Below, piece by piece: positions 35,637 through 43,707 of a stretch of 57,482 nt of DNA. The notes under the pieces are model-generated. The model made no database searches, was not told the origin of the DNA, and saw only the letters and a list, made by a program, of their open reading frames with translations. This DNA is from CAZIHO01 sp964538875 (GTDB taxonomy: Bacteria; Pseudomonadota; Gammaproteobacteria; Chromatiales; Chromatiaceae): the NCBI GenBank assembly GCA_964538875.1, contig CAZIHO010000007.1:1-57482 (forward strand). Direction: 5' to 3'. Position numbers and translations under genes: made by a program. Every line of letters starts with the position of its first letter. Positions within the stretch are counted from its first letter, which is position 1.

Positions 35637-38378
35637 ATGAAAAGAATGTTGATTAACGCGACCCAGCCGGAAGAGCTGCGGGTCGCCATCGTGGACGGTC
35701 AGAAATTATTTAACCTGGACATTGAATCCTTCGGACGAGAACAAAAAAAGGCCAATATTTACAAGGGGCGCGTGACCCGGGTCGAACCCAGCCTGGAAGC
35801 GGCCTTTGTTGAATATGGCTCCGAACGCCACGGCTTTCTGCCCCTCAAGGAAATTGCCCGCAACTACTTGACCCAGGACGCCCAGAAACCGGGCGCCAAG
35901 GTGGGTGTGCGGGAGTCCATCAAGGAAGGCCAGGAGCTCATCGTACAGATCGAGAAGGAAGAACGGGGCACCAAGGGCGCCGCCCTGACCACCTTCGTGT
36001 CCCTGGCCGGCCGCTATCTGGTGCTGATGCCCAATAACCCCCGCGCCGGTGGCGTTTCCCGGCGCATCGAGGGTCAGGAACGCTCCGATCTGCGGGAGGC
36101 CATGAGCCAACTGCAAATCCCCGAAAATATGGGGTTGATCGTTCGCACCGCTGGCGTCGGCAAGAACGTGGAAGAACTCCAGTGGGACTTGGATTATTTG
36201 TTACAGCTCTGGACCGCCATCGAAGGCTCCGCCCAGGAAAAGGCGGCACCGTTCCTGATTTACCAGGAAAGCGACGTCATCATCCGTTCGATTCGGGATT
36301 ATCTGCGGGGCGATATCACCGAGATCGTCATTGACGACGAGGCCATGCACGAAAAGGCGCATCAATTCATGCGCCAAGTCATGCCCCACAACATCAAAAA
36401 GTTACGACTCTATCAGGACGACGTTCCTCTTTTTACTCGCTATCAGATCGAAAGCCAGATCGAAACGGTATTCCAGCAGGAAGTGCAGTTGCCGTCCGGG
36501 GGCGCCATCGTCATCGACCACACCGAGGCGCTGACCACCATCGACATCAACTCGGCCCGCGCCACTAAGGGGGCGGACATCGAGGAAACGGCTCTCAATA
36601 CCAATCTGGAAGCGGCGGACGAGATTGCCCGGCAACTGCGGTTGCGGGATCTGGGCGGCCTATTTGTCATCGACTTCATCGACATGACCCCCACCCGCAA
36701 TCAACGGGAAGTGGAAAACCGCCTCAAGGAAGCCCTCAAGCAAGACCGGGCGCGGGTGCAAATCGGGCGCATATCCCGCTTTGGCCTCCTGGAAATGTCC
36801 CGCCAGCGGTTACGTCCATCCCTGGGCGAATCCAGCCTCCAGCCCTGTCCCCGCTGTCGCGGCCAGGGCGCCATCCGTGGCACCGAGTCCCTGGCCCTGT
36901 CCATTCTCCGCATCATCGAAGAAGAGGCGATGAAGGACAACACGGCCCGCATCCAGGCCCAGTTGCCGGTGGAAGTGGCCACCTACCTGCTGAATGAAAA
37001 GCGCCAGGCAATCCGGGACATTGAAATGCGCCAGGGGATCAGCGCCGTTCTGGTACCCAATCCCCTGATGGAGCGGCCCAATTATCTGATCGAACGCATT
37101 CGCGTCCAGGATATGGTGCGAGGCCAGGACCCTACCCCCAGCTATCAGTTGCCGACCCGGGCCGAGCCCCTCAACCCCATGGCGCCGCGCACCGACCCAG
37201 TGCGTTCCGAAGAACCGGCGGTGAAAAATTTGACTCCTACCACACCGCTACCGACCCGGCCGGTGGTGAGCGCGGAGCCAGAACCCGTGGCGGTAACGGC
37301 TCAACCCAGTGGCGGTCTGTTGCGGCGCATTTGGAATAGCCTCACGGGGCGGGACCAAACTCTGGCGGCACCCCAAGTGCCGCCGCCTCCGGCACCTGCG
37401 CCGGCACCCGTGCCAACGGCGGCCCCGCCGCCGCCACCGCGCCGCACCCAGGAAGCAGCGCCCCGCCAGACCGCCAGACCCCAGTCGACCCGCTCGGAAA
37501 GTTCCCGCAACTCCCAGGAATCCGCACCGCGCTCAGCCCCTCGGCCCGGGTCAGCGAATACCCAGGATGCACCGGCGCCACGCTCGGCTCCCCGTCCCCA
37601 ATCCGTCACTGCCCAGGAACCGGCGTCCCGCCCGGCTCCCCGTCCCCCGGCGGTGAACAGCCAAGAACCGGTGGCGCGCCCGGCCCGCCCGGCCCCGGCG
37701 GCCGTACCCCGCCCGCCGGTAGAACGGGATGGTGATCGCCCGCCGGCAGGCATGGCGCAAGCCGAACCGGCCGAAGGTGGCGTGGAAGCTACCGAAAATC
37801 GCGAGGATACGGAACGGCGCAGCAGCGCCAGCCGGCGCGGCCGGCGCGGTGGAACCCGGCGCGGCGGCCGGCGGGGACCCAATGAGCCGATGGCGGTGGA
37901 AGGCGCGGCGGTCAACGAGGATTATATCGGCGAGGACGAGGATTCCATGCCGAACCCCAACCTGAATCGTCCCGCCCCCATCACCCCCAGTGCACCCCGG
38001 GTCCAGGGCGAGCCGCGCCAACGGAATGCCTATCCGCCGCGTCAATCCTCGCCCCCCTACCGGCGTCAACCGAGAAGCGATAGCTCTGGGGCGGAGATAG
38101 GCGCCGAGAGCGCAGCGACGGACTCAGGGGCGCCTCCTCGGCCGGAGACGCCCCAGCGGCCACCCAATGCTCCGGCGCCGGTGGATGTCGTCCCGGCACC
38201 CACGCCGGCGCCCCAAGTCGCCCCCGCGCCCCCAGTTCCAGCACCGCCAACACCTGCGCCGGAACCCCAAGGGGTGAGGGCACAACCCCCGCTGCCAGAC
38301 GCGGTCCCGCCCCTGGCTAGCCCGCGTCCGCCTGCGGAACCAGAGCGGCCACCGACCCCGGGCGACCAAGTCAGCTAA
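35637..38378 (+). CDS. rne: Ribonuclease E
   Basis: Essential endoribonuclease for mRNA decay and rRNA/tRNA processing. 913 aa. The N-terminal catalytic half (1 to about 510) has the start MKRMLINATQPEELRVAIVDG, an S1 domain, the DNase I-like domain with the catalytic Asp pair (TIDINSARAT, FVIDFIDM) and the Zn-link CPRCRGQG. The C-terminal half is low-complexity Pro/Ala/Arg-rich scaffold with an Arg-rich segment (SRRGRRGGTRRGGRRG, about 725-745) that should bind RNA. No E. coli-like enolase or PNPase microdomains were recognised. Length and scaffold distinguish it from RNase G. Confidence 0.97.
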   Translation: MKRMLINATQPEELRVAIVDGQKLFNLDIESFGREQKKANIYKGRVTRVEPSLEAAFVEYGSERHGFLPLKEIARNYLTQDAQKPGAKVGVRESIKEGQELIVQIEKEERGTKGAALTTFVSLAGRYLVLMPNNPRAGGVSRRIEGQERSDLREAMSQLQIPENMGLIVRTAGVGKNVEELQWDLDYLLQLWTAIEGSAQEKAAPFLIYQESDVIIRSIRDYLRGDITEIVIDDEAMHEKAHQFMRQVMPHNIKKLRLYQDDVPLFTRYQIESQIETVFQQEVQLPSGGAIVIDHTEALTTIDINSARATKGADIEETALNTNLEAADEIARQLRLRDLGGLFVIDFIDMTPTRNQREVENRLKEALKQDRARVQIGRISRFGLLEMSRQRLRPSLGESSLQPCPRCRGQGAIRGTESLALSILRIIEEEAMKDNTARIQAQLPVEVATYLLNEKRQAIRDIEMRQGISAVLVPNPLMERPNYLIERIRVQDMVRGQDPTPSYQLPTRAEPLNPMAPRTDPVRSEEPAVKNLTPTTPLPTRPVVSAEPEPVAVTAQPSGGLLRRIWNSLTGRDQTLAAPQVPPPPAPAPAPVPTAAPPPPPRRTQEAAPRQTARPQSTRSESSRNSQESAPRSAPRPGSANTQDAPAPRSAPRPQSVTAQEPASRPAPRPPAVNSQEPVARPARPAPAAVPRPPVERDGDRPPAGMAQAEPAEGGVEATENREDTERRSSASRRGRRGGTRRGGRRGPNEPMAVEGAAVNEDYIGEDEDSMPNPNLNRPAPITPSAPRVQGEPRQRNAYPPRQSSPPYRRQPRSDSSGAEIGAESAATDSGAPPRPETPQRPPNAPAPVDVVPAPTPAPQVAPAPPVPAPPTPAPEPQGVRAQPPLPDAVPPLASPRPPAEPERPPTPGDQVS

Positions 38379-38395
38379 TAGCTGCCAGCAGGGAT

Positions 38396-38429
38396 ATCAG
38401 CCCGGCCCATTCAGGGAGTCCGGGCTGAT
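38396..38429 (+). terminator. Candidate transcript-end hairpin after rne
   Basis: Perfect 10-bp inverted repeat ATCAGCCCGG/CCGGGCTGAT with a 14-nt loop, 17 bp after the rne stop. No T-run follows, so rho-independent termination is uncertain. Confidence 0.4.
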
Positions 38430-38548
38430 CCGGGGCAGGACGCCCGGTAGTGGCAACCCAGCGCCCAGACCGGGGTCAAGGTCGCGGTACCGGCCCCGGC
38501 GTCGTCAACGCCGGCTGGAACGGCCGGTTCGATTCAGAATTAGGTCGG

Positions 38549-39037
38549 TCATAACCGGTGGCGGCGGATGTGGTCCAACAGTCCCTGGGCAGCCGCCTCC
38601 AGCAAGTCGAACACCCGCTCGAATCCGTTGGCACCGCCGTAATAGGGATCCGGCACTTCCCGCACTCGCATTTCCGGCGCGTAGTCCATCACCAGTCCAA
38701 TCTTGGCTTCCAAGCCGGGCGGGCACAGATGGTGCAGCCCCCGATAGTTGTCCTCATCCATGGCTAGCACCAAGTCAAAGCGGCTCATGTCATCGGCCCC
38801 GGCGGCGCGGGCGCGGAGGTCGCTTAGATCCACACCCCGGCGCCGCGCCGTTTCCTGGGCACGGGGATCTGGGGCTTCGCCCAGGTGATAGGCGTGGGTG
38901 CCGGCCGAATCAATTTCGATACGATCCCGGAGCCCCTGCTGTTCCACTAGATGACGAAATACGCCATGAGCGGTGGGTGAACGGCAAATATTGCCCATGC
39001 AAACAAACAGTACGCGTACCTTGGACTTGGGTTTCAT
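38549..39037 (-). CDS. Low-molecular-weight protein-tyrosine phosphatase
   Basis: 162 aa from the ATG at 39037 (a TTG at 39046 is three codons upstream). The P-loop C-x5-R-S is in FVCMGNICRSPTAHGVF, and the general-acid Asp is in DPYYGG. Bacterial members act with tyrosine kinases on capsule/exopolysaccharide export or regulate other phosphotyrosines. No kinase or polysaccharide genes are adjacent here, so the partner is unknown. Convergent with rne. Confidence 0.93.
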   Translation of the reverse strand: MKPKSKVRVLFVCMGNICRSPTAHGVFRHLVEQQGLRDRIEIDSAGTHAYHLGEAPDPRAQETARRRGVDLSDLRARAAGADDMSRFDLVLAMDEDNYRGLHHLCPPGLEAKIGLVMDYAPEMRVREVPDPYYGGANGFERVFDLLEAAAQGLLDHIRRHRL

Positions 39038-39169
39038 GGCGGTCAAGGAGTCCCAATCCAGTTAAAGGCCAGTAGCACCTGGCGACTTGCCCGTGCCCGG
39101 TGATTTCTCGGGAATGGCGGGAAACCCACGGGGCATTGTTGACCTTGGCTGGGTTTTTCCCCACTTCCT

Positions 39170-39568
39170 TCAGGTCAGATGGACCGAAAAATCCGGCGCT
39201 TCATGGAGATGACGTTTGACGGCGCAGAGGTCCACGGCGCGCAGAATGCCATCTCGATAATGATCGGGAAACCCATCCGGCAGCGTCAAATTTATCCGGA
39301 TCCCGGCAATTAATTTTTTCTTCTCGTCCCAGGTCCATTCCATACGCAAGCCCAGCCCTTGAGTTTCCAGCTTGCGGGCCTGACAAAAACCCAGGGCAAA
39401 TATACCCGCACAGGTGGCGATTGACGCCAGAAACAGGTCAAACGGGGCCGGGGCGGAAGCCTCACCACCTAGGCTGACCGCCTGATCGCTCCGAATGACG
39501 AAATCCCCCAACCGGGCATCCACTCGTTTACCGCCGGGGAACGTGAGTTCTATATGGTCGCCTAGCAT
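39170..39568 (-). CDS. OsmC family protein
   Basis: 132 aa OsmC/Ohr-fold protein of the YhfA-like type. The N-terminal region lacks the Ohr/OsmC first Cys motif in standard position, but the core SAPAPFDLFLASIATCAGIFALGFCQARKLE with its Cys pair region and the C-terminal CAVKRHLHEAPDF are characteristic. Members reduce organic peroxides or remain uncharacterised. Transcribed alone on the minus strand. Confidence 0.86.
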   Translation of the reverse strand: MLGDHIELTFPGGKRVDARLGDFVIRSDQAVSLGGEASAPAPFDLFLASIATCAGIFALGFCQARKLETQGLGLRMEWTWDEKKKLIAGIRINLTLPDGFPDHYRDGILRAVDLCAVKRHLHEAPDFSVHLT

Positions 39569-39912
39569 ACCTGACCTCCTCGATACTAATGGGAATTTTG
39601 ACGAATTGCCCCATTACGGCACCCCGCTCCCGGATCAGTCCGGCCCGTAACTGCTGGGCCGGACCGATCAGCTAGGGGCCCGCTCAATAAATCGGCGTTT
39701 CCCTTGAGCGAAATGCATGGAGCCACTCCGGTATGTTTTCAACTTTGCGCTACCCAAGCGCACCCTAGCGGCCGACCCGCCCAACGAAAAGGCCGGGCAA
39801 GCCCGGCCTTGCGATCTCAGATCCCAATCAATCTCGTGCAGCGGTCAGCACCTGTCAAGTTCAACACAGCCGGTTGCCGCGCGAGGTCCCGGCGGCCCGA
39901 CCCGCTGGGTGA
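39569..39912. other. Intergenic region downstream of the Gly/Gln-rich gene
   Basis: 344 bp with no recognised gene. Contains the terminator at 39789-39810; the remainder has no motif I can support. Confidence 0.4.
39789..39810 (-). terminator. Rho-independent terminator of the Gly/Gln-rich gene
   Basis: AAGGCCGGGC/GCCCGGCCTT inverted repeat, 10 bp with a 2-nt spacer (effective stem 9, loop 4). On the minus strand it is followed by TTTTCG, forming a short T-run with the stem end. Lies about 100 bp after the stop at 39913. Confidence 0.7.
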
Positions 39913-40519
39913 TTAGTAATTACCTGGGTAGAAGGGCGAACTGCCCGGATAGGAGAGCCCACCGCCGCCATAACCGCCGCCTTGTTGACCACCGCCGGAC
40001 TTGGGCTGGCTGACCGACTTCCACTGCTTGGAATTACCCCATTGCTGGCCGCCTTGACCCTGCTGGCCGCCCGTGCCCTGCTGACCTTGCTGACCGCCTT
40101 GCTGGCCCTGCTGGCCTCCCATGCCTTGTTGACCTTGCTGGCCACCTTGCTGNNNNNNNNNNNNNNNNNNNNNNNNNNNNNNNNNNNNNNNNNNNNNNNN
40201 NNNNNNNNNNNNNNNNNNNNNNNNNNNNNNNNNNNNNNNNNNNNNNNNNNNNACCTTGCTGGCCACCTTGCTGACCCTGTTTCTGTCCCTGCTGGCCACT
40301 CTGTTGGCCCTGGCCCTGCTTCTGACCCTGCTGGCCACTCTGTTGGCCCTGCTTCTGACCCTGCTGGCCACCCTGTTGGCCCTGCTTCTGGCCCTGCTGT
40401 TGGCCGCTCATTCCACCCATGCCCTGCTGGCCACCCATCCCGCCGGGCTGGGCCCAAGCAGTCGAAGCCATGGCCAGGGTCAAGGCGGAAGCAACCAGGC
40501 TGATACGTATTTTGTTCAT
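39913..40519 (-). CDS. Secreted Gly/Gln-rich repeat protein (interrupted by an assembly gap)
   Basis: ATG at 40519 with a good AAGGAG Shine-Dalgarno 7 nt upstream. A signal peptide (NKIRISLVASALTLAMASTAWA) is followed by repeats of GQQGQKQGQQ type. Exactly 100 Ns at 40153-40252 break the gene. After the gap the frame that keeps the repeat (QQGGQQGQQGMGG) is different from the one read before, so the gap length is nominal. The C-terminus leaves the repeat: QWKSVSQPKSGGGQQGGGYGGGG, ending PGSSPFYPGNY. Function is unknown; a low-complexity extracellular or periplasmic matrix-like role is possible. Confidence 0.75.
40153..40252. other. 100-N assembly gap
   Basis: Exactly 100 undetermined bases inside the repeat tract of the Gly/Gln-rich gene. 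The round number is a scaffolding placeholder. The flanking repeats on both sides show why assembly failed here. Confidence 0.98.
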
Positions 40520-40972
40520 TTGTCTGCTCCTTAAATGTTCAGGGATATCCTGCTTGGCAAGCTGCCGTACCTAGGGGTACGGCCGGTCGATGGCCTTGCA
40601 GCGCTTGCCTAGGCAGGGATCAGCAAACCAAGTGTGCGATCCCGGCTTGTGGTGAAACACGGATCAGGAGTTCCCAACTCCATCAGCCGCTGGAAGGAAA
40701 AGATGGCTCTCCCTTCCCGACAAACGGCCAGTGGCCGTCCTACGCTTTAGGCAATCCCGCGCCCTAGTGACCCACAGTAGAGGACTCCCGGCCTTAAGGG
40801 ATGCTGAACGAGGCATCGCCCAGCTAGGATACGGGAGCGGTGACTCGACGCACAATCAAACCAAGTTCCAGGTTCCGGGCGCCAACTAGACCATACCAGC
40901 CCCCTAGGGTTGATAATTGGCACCGCGCCCAGATGTTCGACGCCTGCCTTAACCGGGGACCCTTGCGCCACC
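40520..40972. other. Divergent intergenic region with a leader hairpin
   Basis: 453 bp. An 8-bp hairpin lies at 40564-40583 (GCCGTACC/GGTACGGC, loop TAGG), 44 bp upstream of the Gly/Gln gene start and so probably in its 5' UTR or promoter region. No convincing ORF is present; a TTG at 40910 would extend the radical SAM gene by 21 codons. Confidence 0.4.
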
Positions 40973-41572
40973 GTGACCCAGCAAATCAGTTACCAGATCG
41001 GCGACAATCTTTATCTTAGCATTACCGACCGCTGCACCCTGGCGTGCCGCTTTTGTCCCAAGACCCAGGGCAGCCACCAAGTCAAGGGTTACGACCTGCG
41101 CATGGACCACCGGCCTGAGGCCCAGGAAATTCTGGCTGCGGTCGGTGACCCCCGCCGCTATGCCGAGGTGGTCTTTTGCGGGTTTGGGGAACCCACACTA
41201 CGGCTCAAGCTATTGCTGGAAGTAGCACGGGCTATCAAGGCCCAAGGCGGCCGGGTCCGGGTCAACACCGACGGACTGGCCAATTTGGTACATAAACGCA
41301 ACGTGTTACCGGAATTGGGTACCTGCGTGGACGCCCTGTCCGTGTCCCTGAATGCCCAAGACGAGGCAACCTATGAACGCCATTGCGATCCGGGCGTGGC
41401 AGGCTCCTACCCCGCGCTGCTAGAGTTTCTGATGGAAGCCCCGCGCCACGTCGCCGAGGTGACCGCCACCGCCATCGAAGGTCTCGACGGGGTGGATATC
41501 CCGGCCTGCGCGGCCCTGGCCAAACGCCTAGGTGTCGCGTTCCGGAAACGTCGGTTGGATGAAGTTGGATAA
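40973..41572 (+). CDS. Radical SAM protein (TatD-linked type)
   Basis: 199 aa from the GTG at 40973. The cluster motif is C-x3-C-x2-C, Cys21/25/28 (NLYLSITDRCTLACRFCPK), followed by a GFGEPTLR SAM-binding stretch and VNTDGLANL. The small size, without auxiliary clusters, and the motif context resemble the TatD-associated radical SAM family. Here no tatD is adjacent; instead it is followed after 11 bp by a TauD-like oxygenase and then a DUF971-MoaD fusion, all on the plus strand. The reaction is unknown. Confidence 0.85.
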   Translation: MTQQISYQIGDNLYLSITDRCTLACRFCPKTQGSHQVKGYDLRMDHRPEAQEILAAVGDPRRYAEVVFCGFGEPTLRLKLLLEVARAIKAQGGRVRVNTDGLANLVHKRNVLPELGTCVDALSVSLNAQDEATYERHCDPGVAGSYPALLEFLMEAPRHVAEVTATAIEGLDGVDIPACAALAKRLGVAFRKRRLDEVG

Positions 41573-41583
41573 GGATCCTCGGC

Positions 41584-42462
41584 ATGTCTGCACCCTCCCC
41601 CTTTGACCTTTCCCAGGATGATGCCTACCGGACCTGGCGCGATCAGCGCCTGGCACGCCACCCCACGCGCCTGGACGAACTGGTGGTGGAAATTAGCGAT
41701 CCACGCCGGCTGACCGAGGCGGAACGGGACGCCATCCTCGACCGCTGTCGCCGCTGCAACATGGCCCTGTACGCGGGACCCACCGGCGAGGACGCAGATA
41801 AGGACATCATTCACACCCTGGGGCTGCAACTGGGTCTGGCGCGCCTGGACCACAACACCGGCGCCGACGAGGACGCCATCACCTCCTTGACCGTCCAGGG
41901 CGACGCCTACCACCGGGAATATATCCCCTACACCAACCGCGCCATCGCCTGGCACACGGATGGTTACTACAACACGCCAGAACGGCAAATCCGGGGCCTC
42001 ATCCTGCATGCGGTCCATCCCGCCCAAAGCGGTGGTGAAAACGACCTGCTGGACCACGAAATCCTGTACATCCAACTGCGGGACGCCAATCCGGATTACC
42101 TGCGGGCGCTCATGCACCCCCAGGCGATGAGCATTCCGGCTAATGTCAGCGGGGGTGCTGAACTGCGCGCCGAGCAAACCGGGCCGGTGTTTTCCGTGGA
42201 CCCGGACGGCCACCTGCACATGCGCTACACGGACCGCACCCGCAGTATCCGCTGGCGGGACGATCCCGATACCCAGGCCGCCGTGCAAACCCTCAAGGAC
42301 TTGCTGCATCAACCGGGACCCTGGCATTTCCGGGGCCGGCTGGAGGCGGGCCAGGGCCTGATTTGCAACAACGTGCCCCATACCCGCACCGGATTCACGG
42401 ACGGAGAGCGGCCGCGTCTGCTGTACCGGGCCCGTTATTACGATCGCATCCAGGCAACCTGA
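41584..42462 (+). CDS. TauD/TfdA-family Fe(II)/2-oxoglutarate dioxygenase
   Basis: 292 aa with AAGGA upstream. The metal triad is visible as His124-x-Asp126 (AIAWHTDGYY) and a distal His near 266 (VPHTRTGF), with the 2-oxoglutarate-binding Arg in RPRLLYRARYY. The N-terminal region (about 1-75) is extra. The substrate is unknown: TauD relatives act on sulfonates, gamma-butyrobetaine and others. The next gene carries a DUF971 domain, elsewhere found at the N-terminus of gamma-butyrobetaine hydroxylases, so the two proteins may together equal that split architecture. Confidence 0.9.
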   Translation: MSAPSPFDLSQDDAYRTWRDQRLARHPTRLDELVVEISDPRRLTEAERDAILDRCRRCNMALYAGPTGEDADKDIIHTLGLQLGLARLDHNTGADEDAITSLTVQGDAYHREYIPYTNRAIAWHTDGYYNTPERQIRGLILHAVHPAQSGGENDLLDHEILYIQLRDANPDYLRALMHPQAMSIPANVSGGAELRAEQTGPVFSVDPDGHLHMRYTDRTRSIRWRDDPDTQAAVQTLKDLLHQPGPWHFRGRLEAGQGLICNNVPHTRTGFTDGERPRLLYRARYYDRIQAT

Positions 42463-42472
42463 AGACCGCGCC

Positions 42473-43120
42473 ATGACCGAGCAAGCCACCCGTCACCGTC
42501 CCACCGAGATCAGCCTGCACCACAAGTCCCGGCTGCTGGTCATCAGCTTCGATGACGGCAGCCGGTTCGAGTTGCCCTGTGAATACCTGCGGGTATTTTC
42601 CCGGGCCGCCGAAGTGCGGGCCCTGGAACAGCCCCTGACCGGCAAGGAAAACGTCAATATCCTGTCCCTGGAGCCCCAGGGCCAGTACGCCATCCGCATC
42701 CTATTCGACGACGGTCACGACACCGGCATCTTCTCCTGGGACAGCCTTTATGAACTAGGCACCCACCGGGATCGTAATTGGGCCGCCTACCTGGCCCGGC
42801 TGGAGGCCATGGGCTACCAGCGGGGTAGCGCGACGGACCAGCGGCGCCGCGTGACCTTGCTGTATTTTTCCTACCTGGTGAAAAAACTGCGCCGGGAAAC
42901 GGAAACCCTGGAGTTGCCCGCCAGCGTGGCAACCGTGTCCCAACTGTTGGAATACCTGGGCCGGCGCAAACTGGGCGCCGGGCCCCTGTTCGCCGAGGAT
43001 CGGGTGCGGGTGACCGTCAATCGTCAGTTCGCGGAGCCGTTCACCCGTCTGGAGGACGGCGATGAAATCGGCCTGGTTCCCAGCACACCGACGCCCCCGG
43101 CGACGCCGGATTTGATTTAA
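42473..43120 (+). CDS. DUF971 (GBBH-like N-terminal) domain fused to a MoaD/ThiS-like domain
   Basis: 215 aa. Residues about 10-125 match the DUF971/gamma-butyrobetaine-hydroxylase N-terminal fold (TEISLHHKSRLLVISFDDGSRFELPCEYLRVFSRAAEV), a domain also appended to the Fe-S carrier HCF101 in plants. Residues about 126-205 look like a MoaD/ThiS beta-grasp (RVTLLYFSYLVKKLRRETETLEL, ending DGDEIGLVP). The C-terminal Gly-Gly needed for sulfur transfer is absent: the end is PTPPATPDLI. It starts 10 bp after the oxygenase. Confidence 0.82.
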   Translation: MTEQATRHRPTEISLHHKSRLLVISFDDGSRFELPCEYLRVFSRAAEVRALEQPLTGKENVNILSLEPQGQYAIRILFDDGHDTGIFSWDSLYELGTHRDRNWAAYLARLEAMGYQRGSATDQRRRVTLLYFSYLVKKLRRETETLELPASVATVSQLLEYLGRRKLGAGPLFAEDRVRVTVNRQFAEPFTRLEDGDEIGLVPSTPTPPATPDLI

Positions 43121-43490
43121 CGGACTGGACCCGGCCCGGCTGGGGCTACCCGCCCATCAGCGCGGGTGCTAGTCGCTGGCGGGAACCCCCGGCGTCCTAC
43201 TGGATTCCCCTCGTCTATCGCGTCGTCAAGGAACCCCTCGCCGGTGCCTGCCCCCCGCCAAAGGTGCTGGTGCTAGACCAGCACATCTTGGCCCGCCGCC
43301 CCAGTCCCGCTCGCCTGATTTGACCGCGACCTATTCGGACGATGTTCTAAGATTGGAGTACCATTAGACCCATCCACCGAGCGAATTCGTCCTTTAACGG
43401 ATTATTTAGCGTTGATATTCCAAAATCAGCCGGCCATTTTGCGCGAGACGGGCCAAGGACTATTCAGTACCGGACGCTTGGCCATGGGAT

Positions 43491-43547
43491 GACTTGTGGG
43501 GGGTGTCACAAACCCGGGACAGGTCCGTTTAAAACGGGGGACAAGTC
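43491..43547. repeat. Inverted GACTTGT/ACAAGTC with direct repeats GGGACARGTC
   Basis: GACTTGT (43491-43497) is inverted at ACAAGTC (43541-43547). GGGACAGGTC (43516-43525) and GGGACAAGTC (43538-43547) form a direct repeat 22 bp apart, with a CCGTTTAAAACGG near-palindrome between them. Repeats of this kind occur at ends of some insertion sequences. No transposase is present. Confidence 0.4.
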
Positions 43548-43581
43548 GCCTAATCTTGTTATCAAGGGATGGATTCCCCAT

Positions 43582-43620
43582 AGCAGGCTGTTGAAAAATC
43601 TATCCTGGACTTTTTCAAGG
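43582..43620. repeat. Small palindromic element (TTGAAAAA...TTTTTCAA)
   Basis: AGGCTG TTGAAAAA, a 13-nt centre, then TTTTTCAAGG. The flank with TTTTTCAACAGCCTG in reverse orientation resembles sequences recurring between genes and at insertion-sequence ends in gammaproteobacteria. Likely a MITE remnant; there is only one full copy in the window. Confidence 0.4.
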
Positions 43621-43707
43621 CGGCACCCTAAGCAGGCGGTAACAAGAGTTCGTATTTCATAGCCCGCTAGATCATCTCTAATTCTTAATAACAGGGCGGA
43701 ACTATCA

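Larger units (their letters stand above)
43121..43707. other. 587-bp non-coding stretch with repeat-like sequence
   Basis: No gene was recognised. The distal part (43491-43620) holds an inverted repeat, a direct repeat and a palindrome of mobile-element type, listed separately. The first 300 bp show no motif I can support. Confidence 0.5.

Noticed and set aside
40153..40519. CRISPR-like appearance of short repeats
   Set aside because: Repeats are coding, contiguous and without spacers.
40256..40534. Leu/Ala-rich plus-strand ORF across the repeat tract
   Set aside because: Antisense of the Gly/Gln repeats; the minus frame has a signal peptide, Shine-Dalgarno and terminator.
40664..40855. 63-aa minus-strand ORF
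   Set aside because: No ribosome binding site and no recognisable feature.
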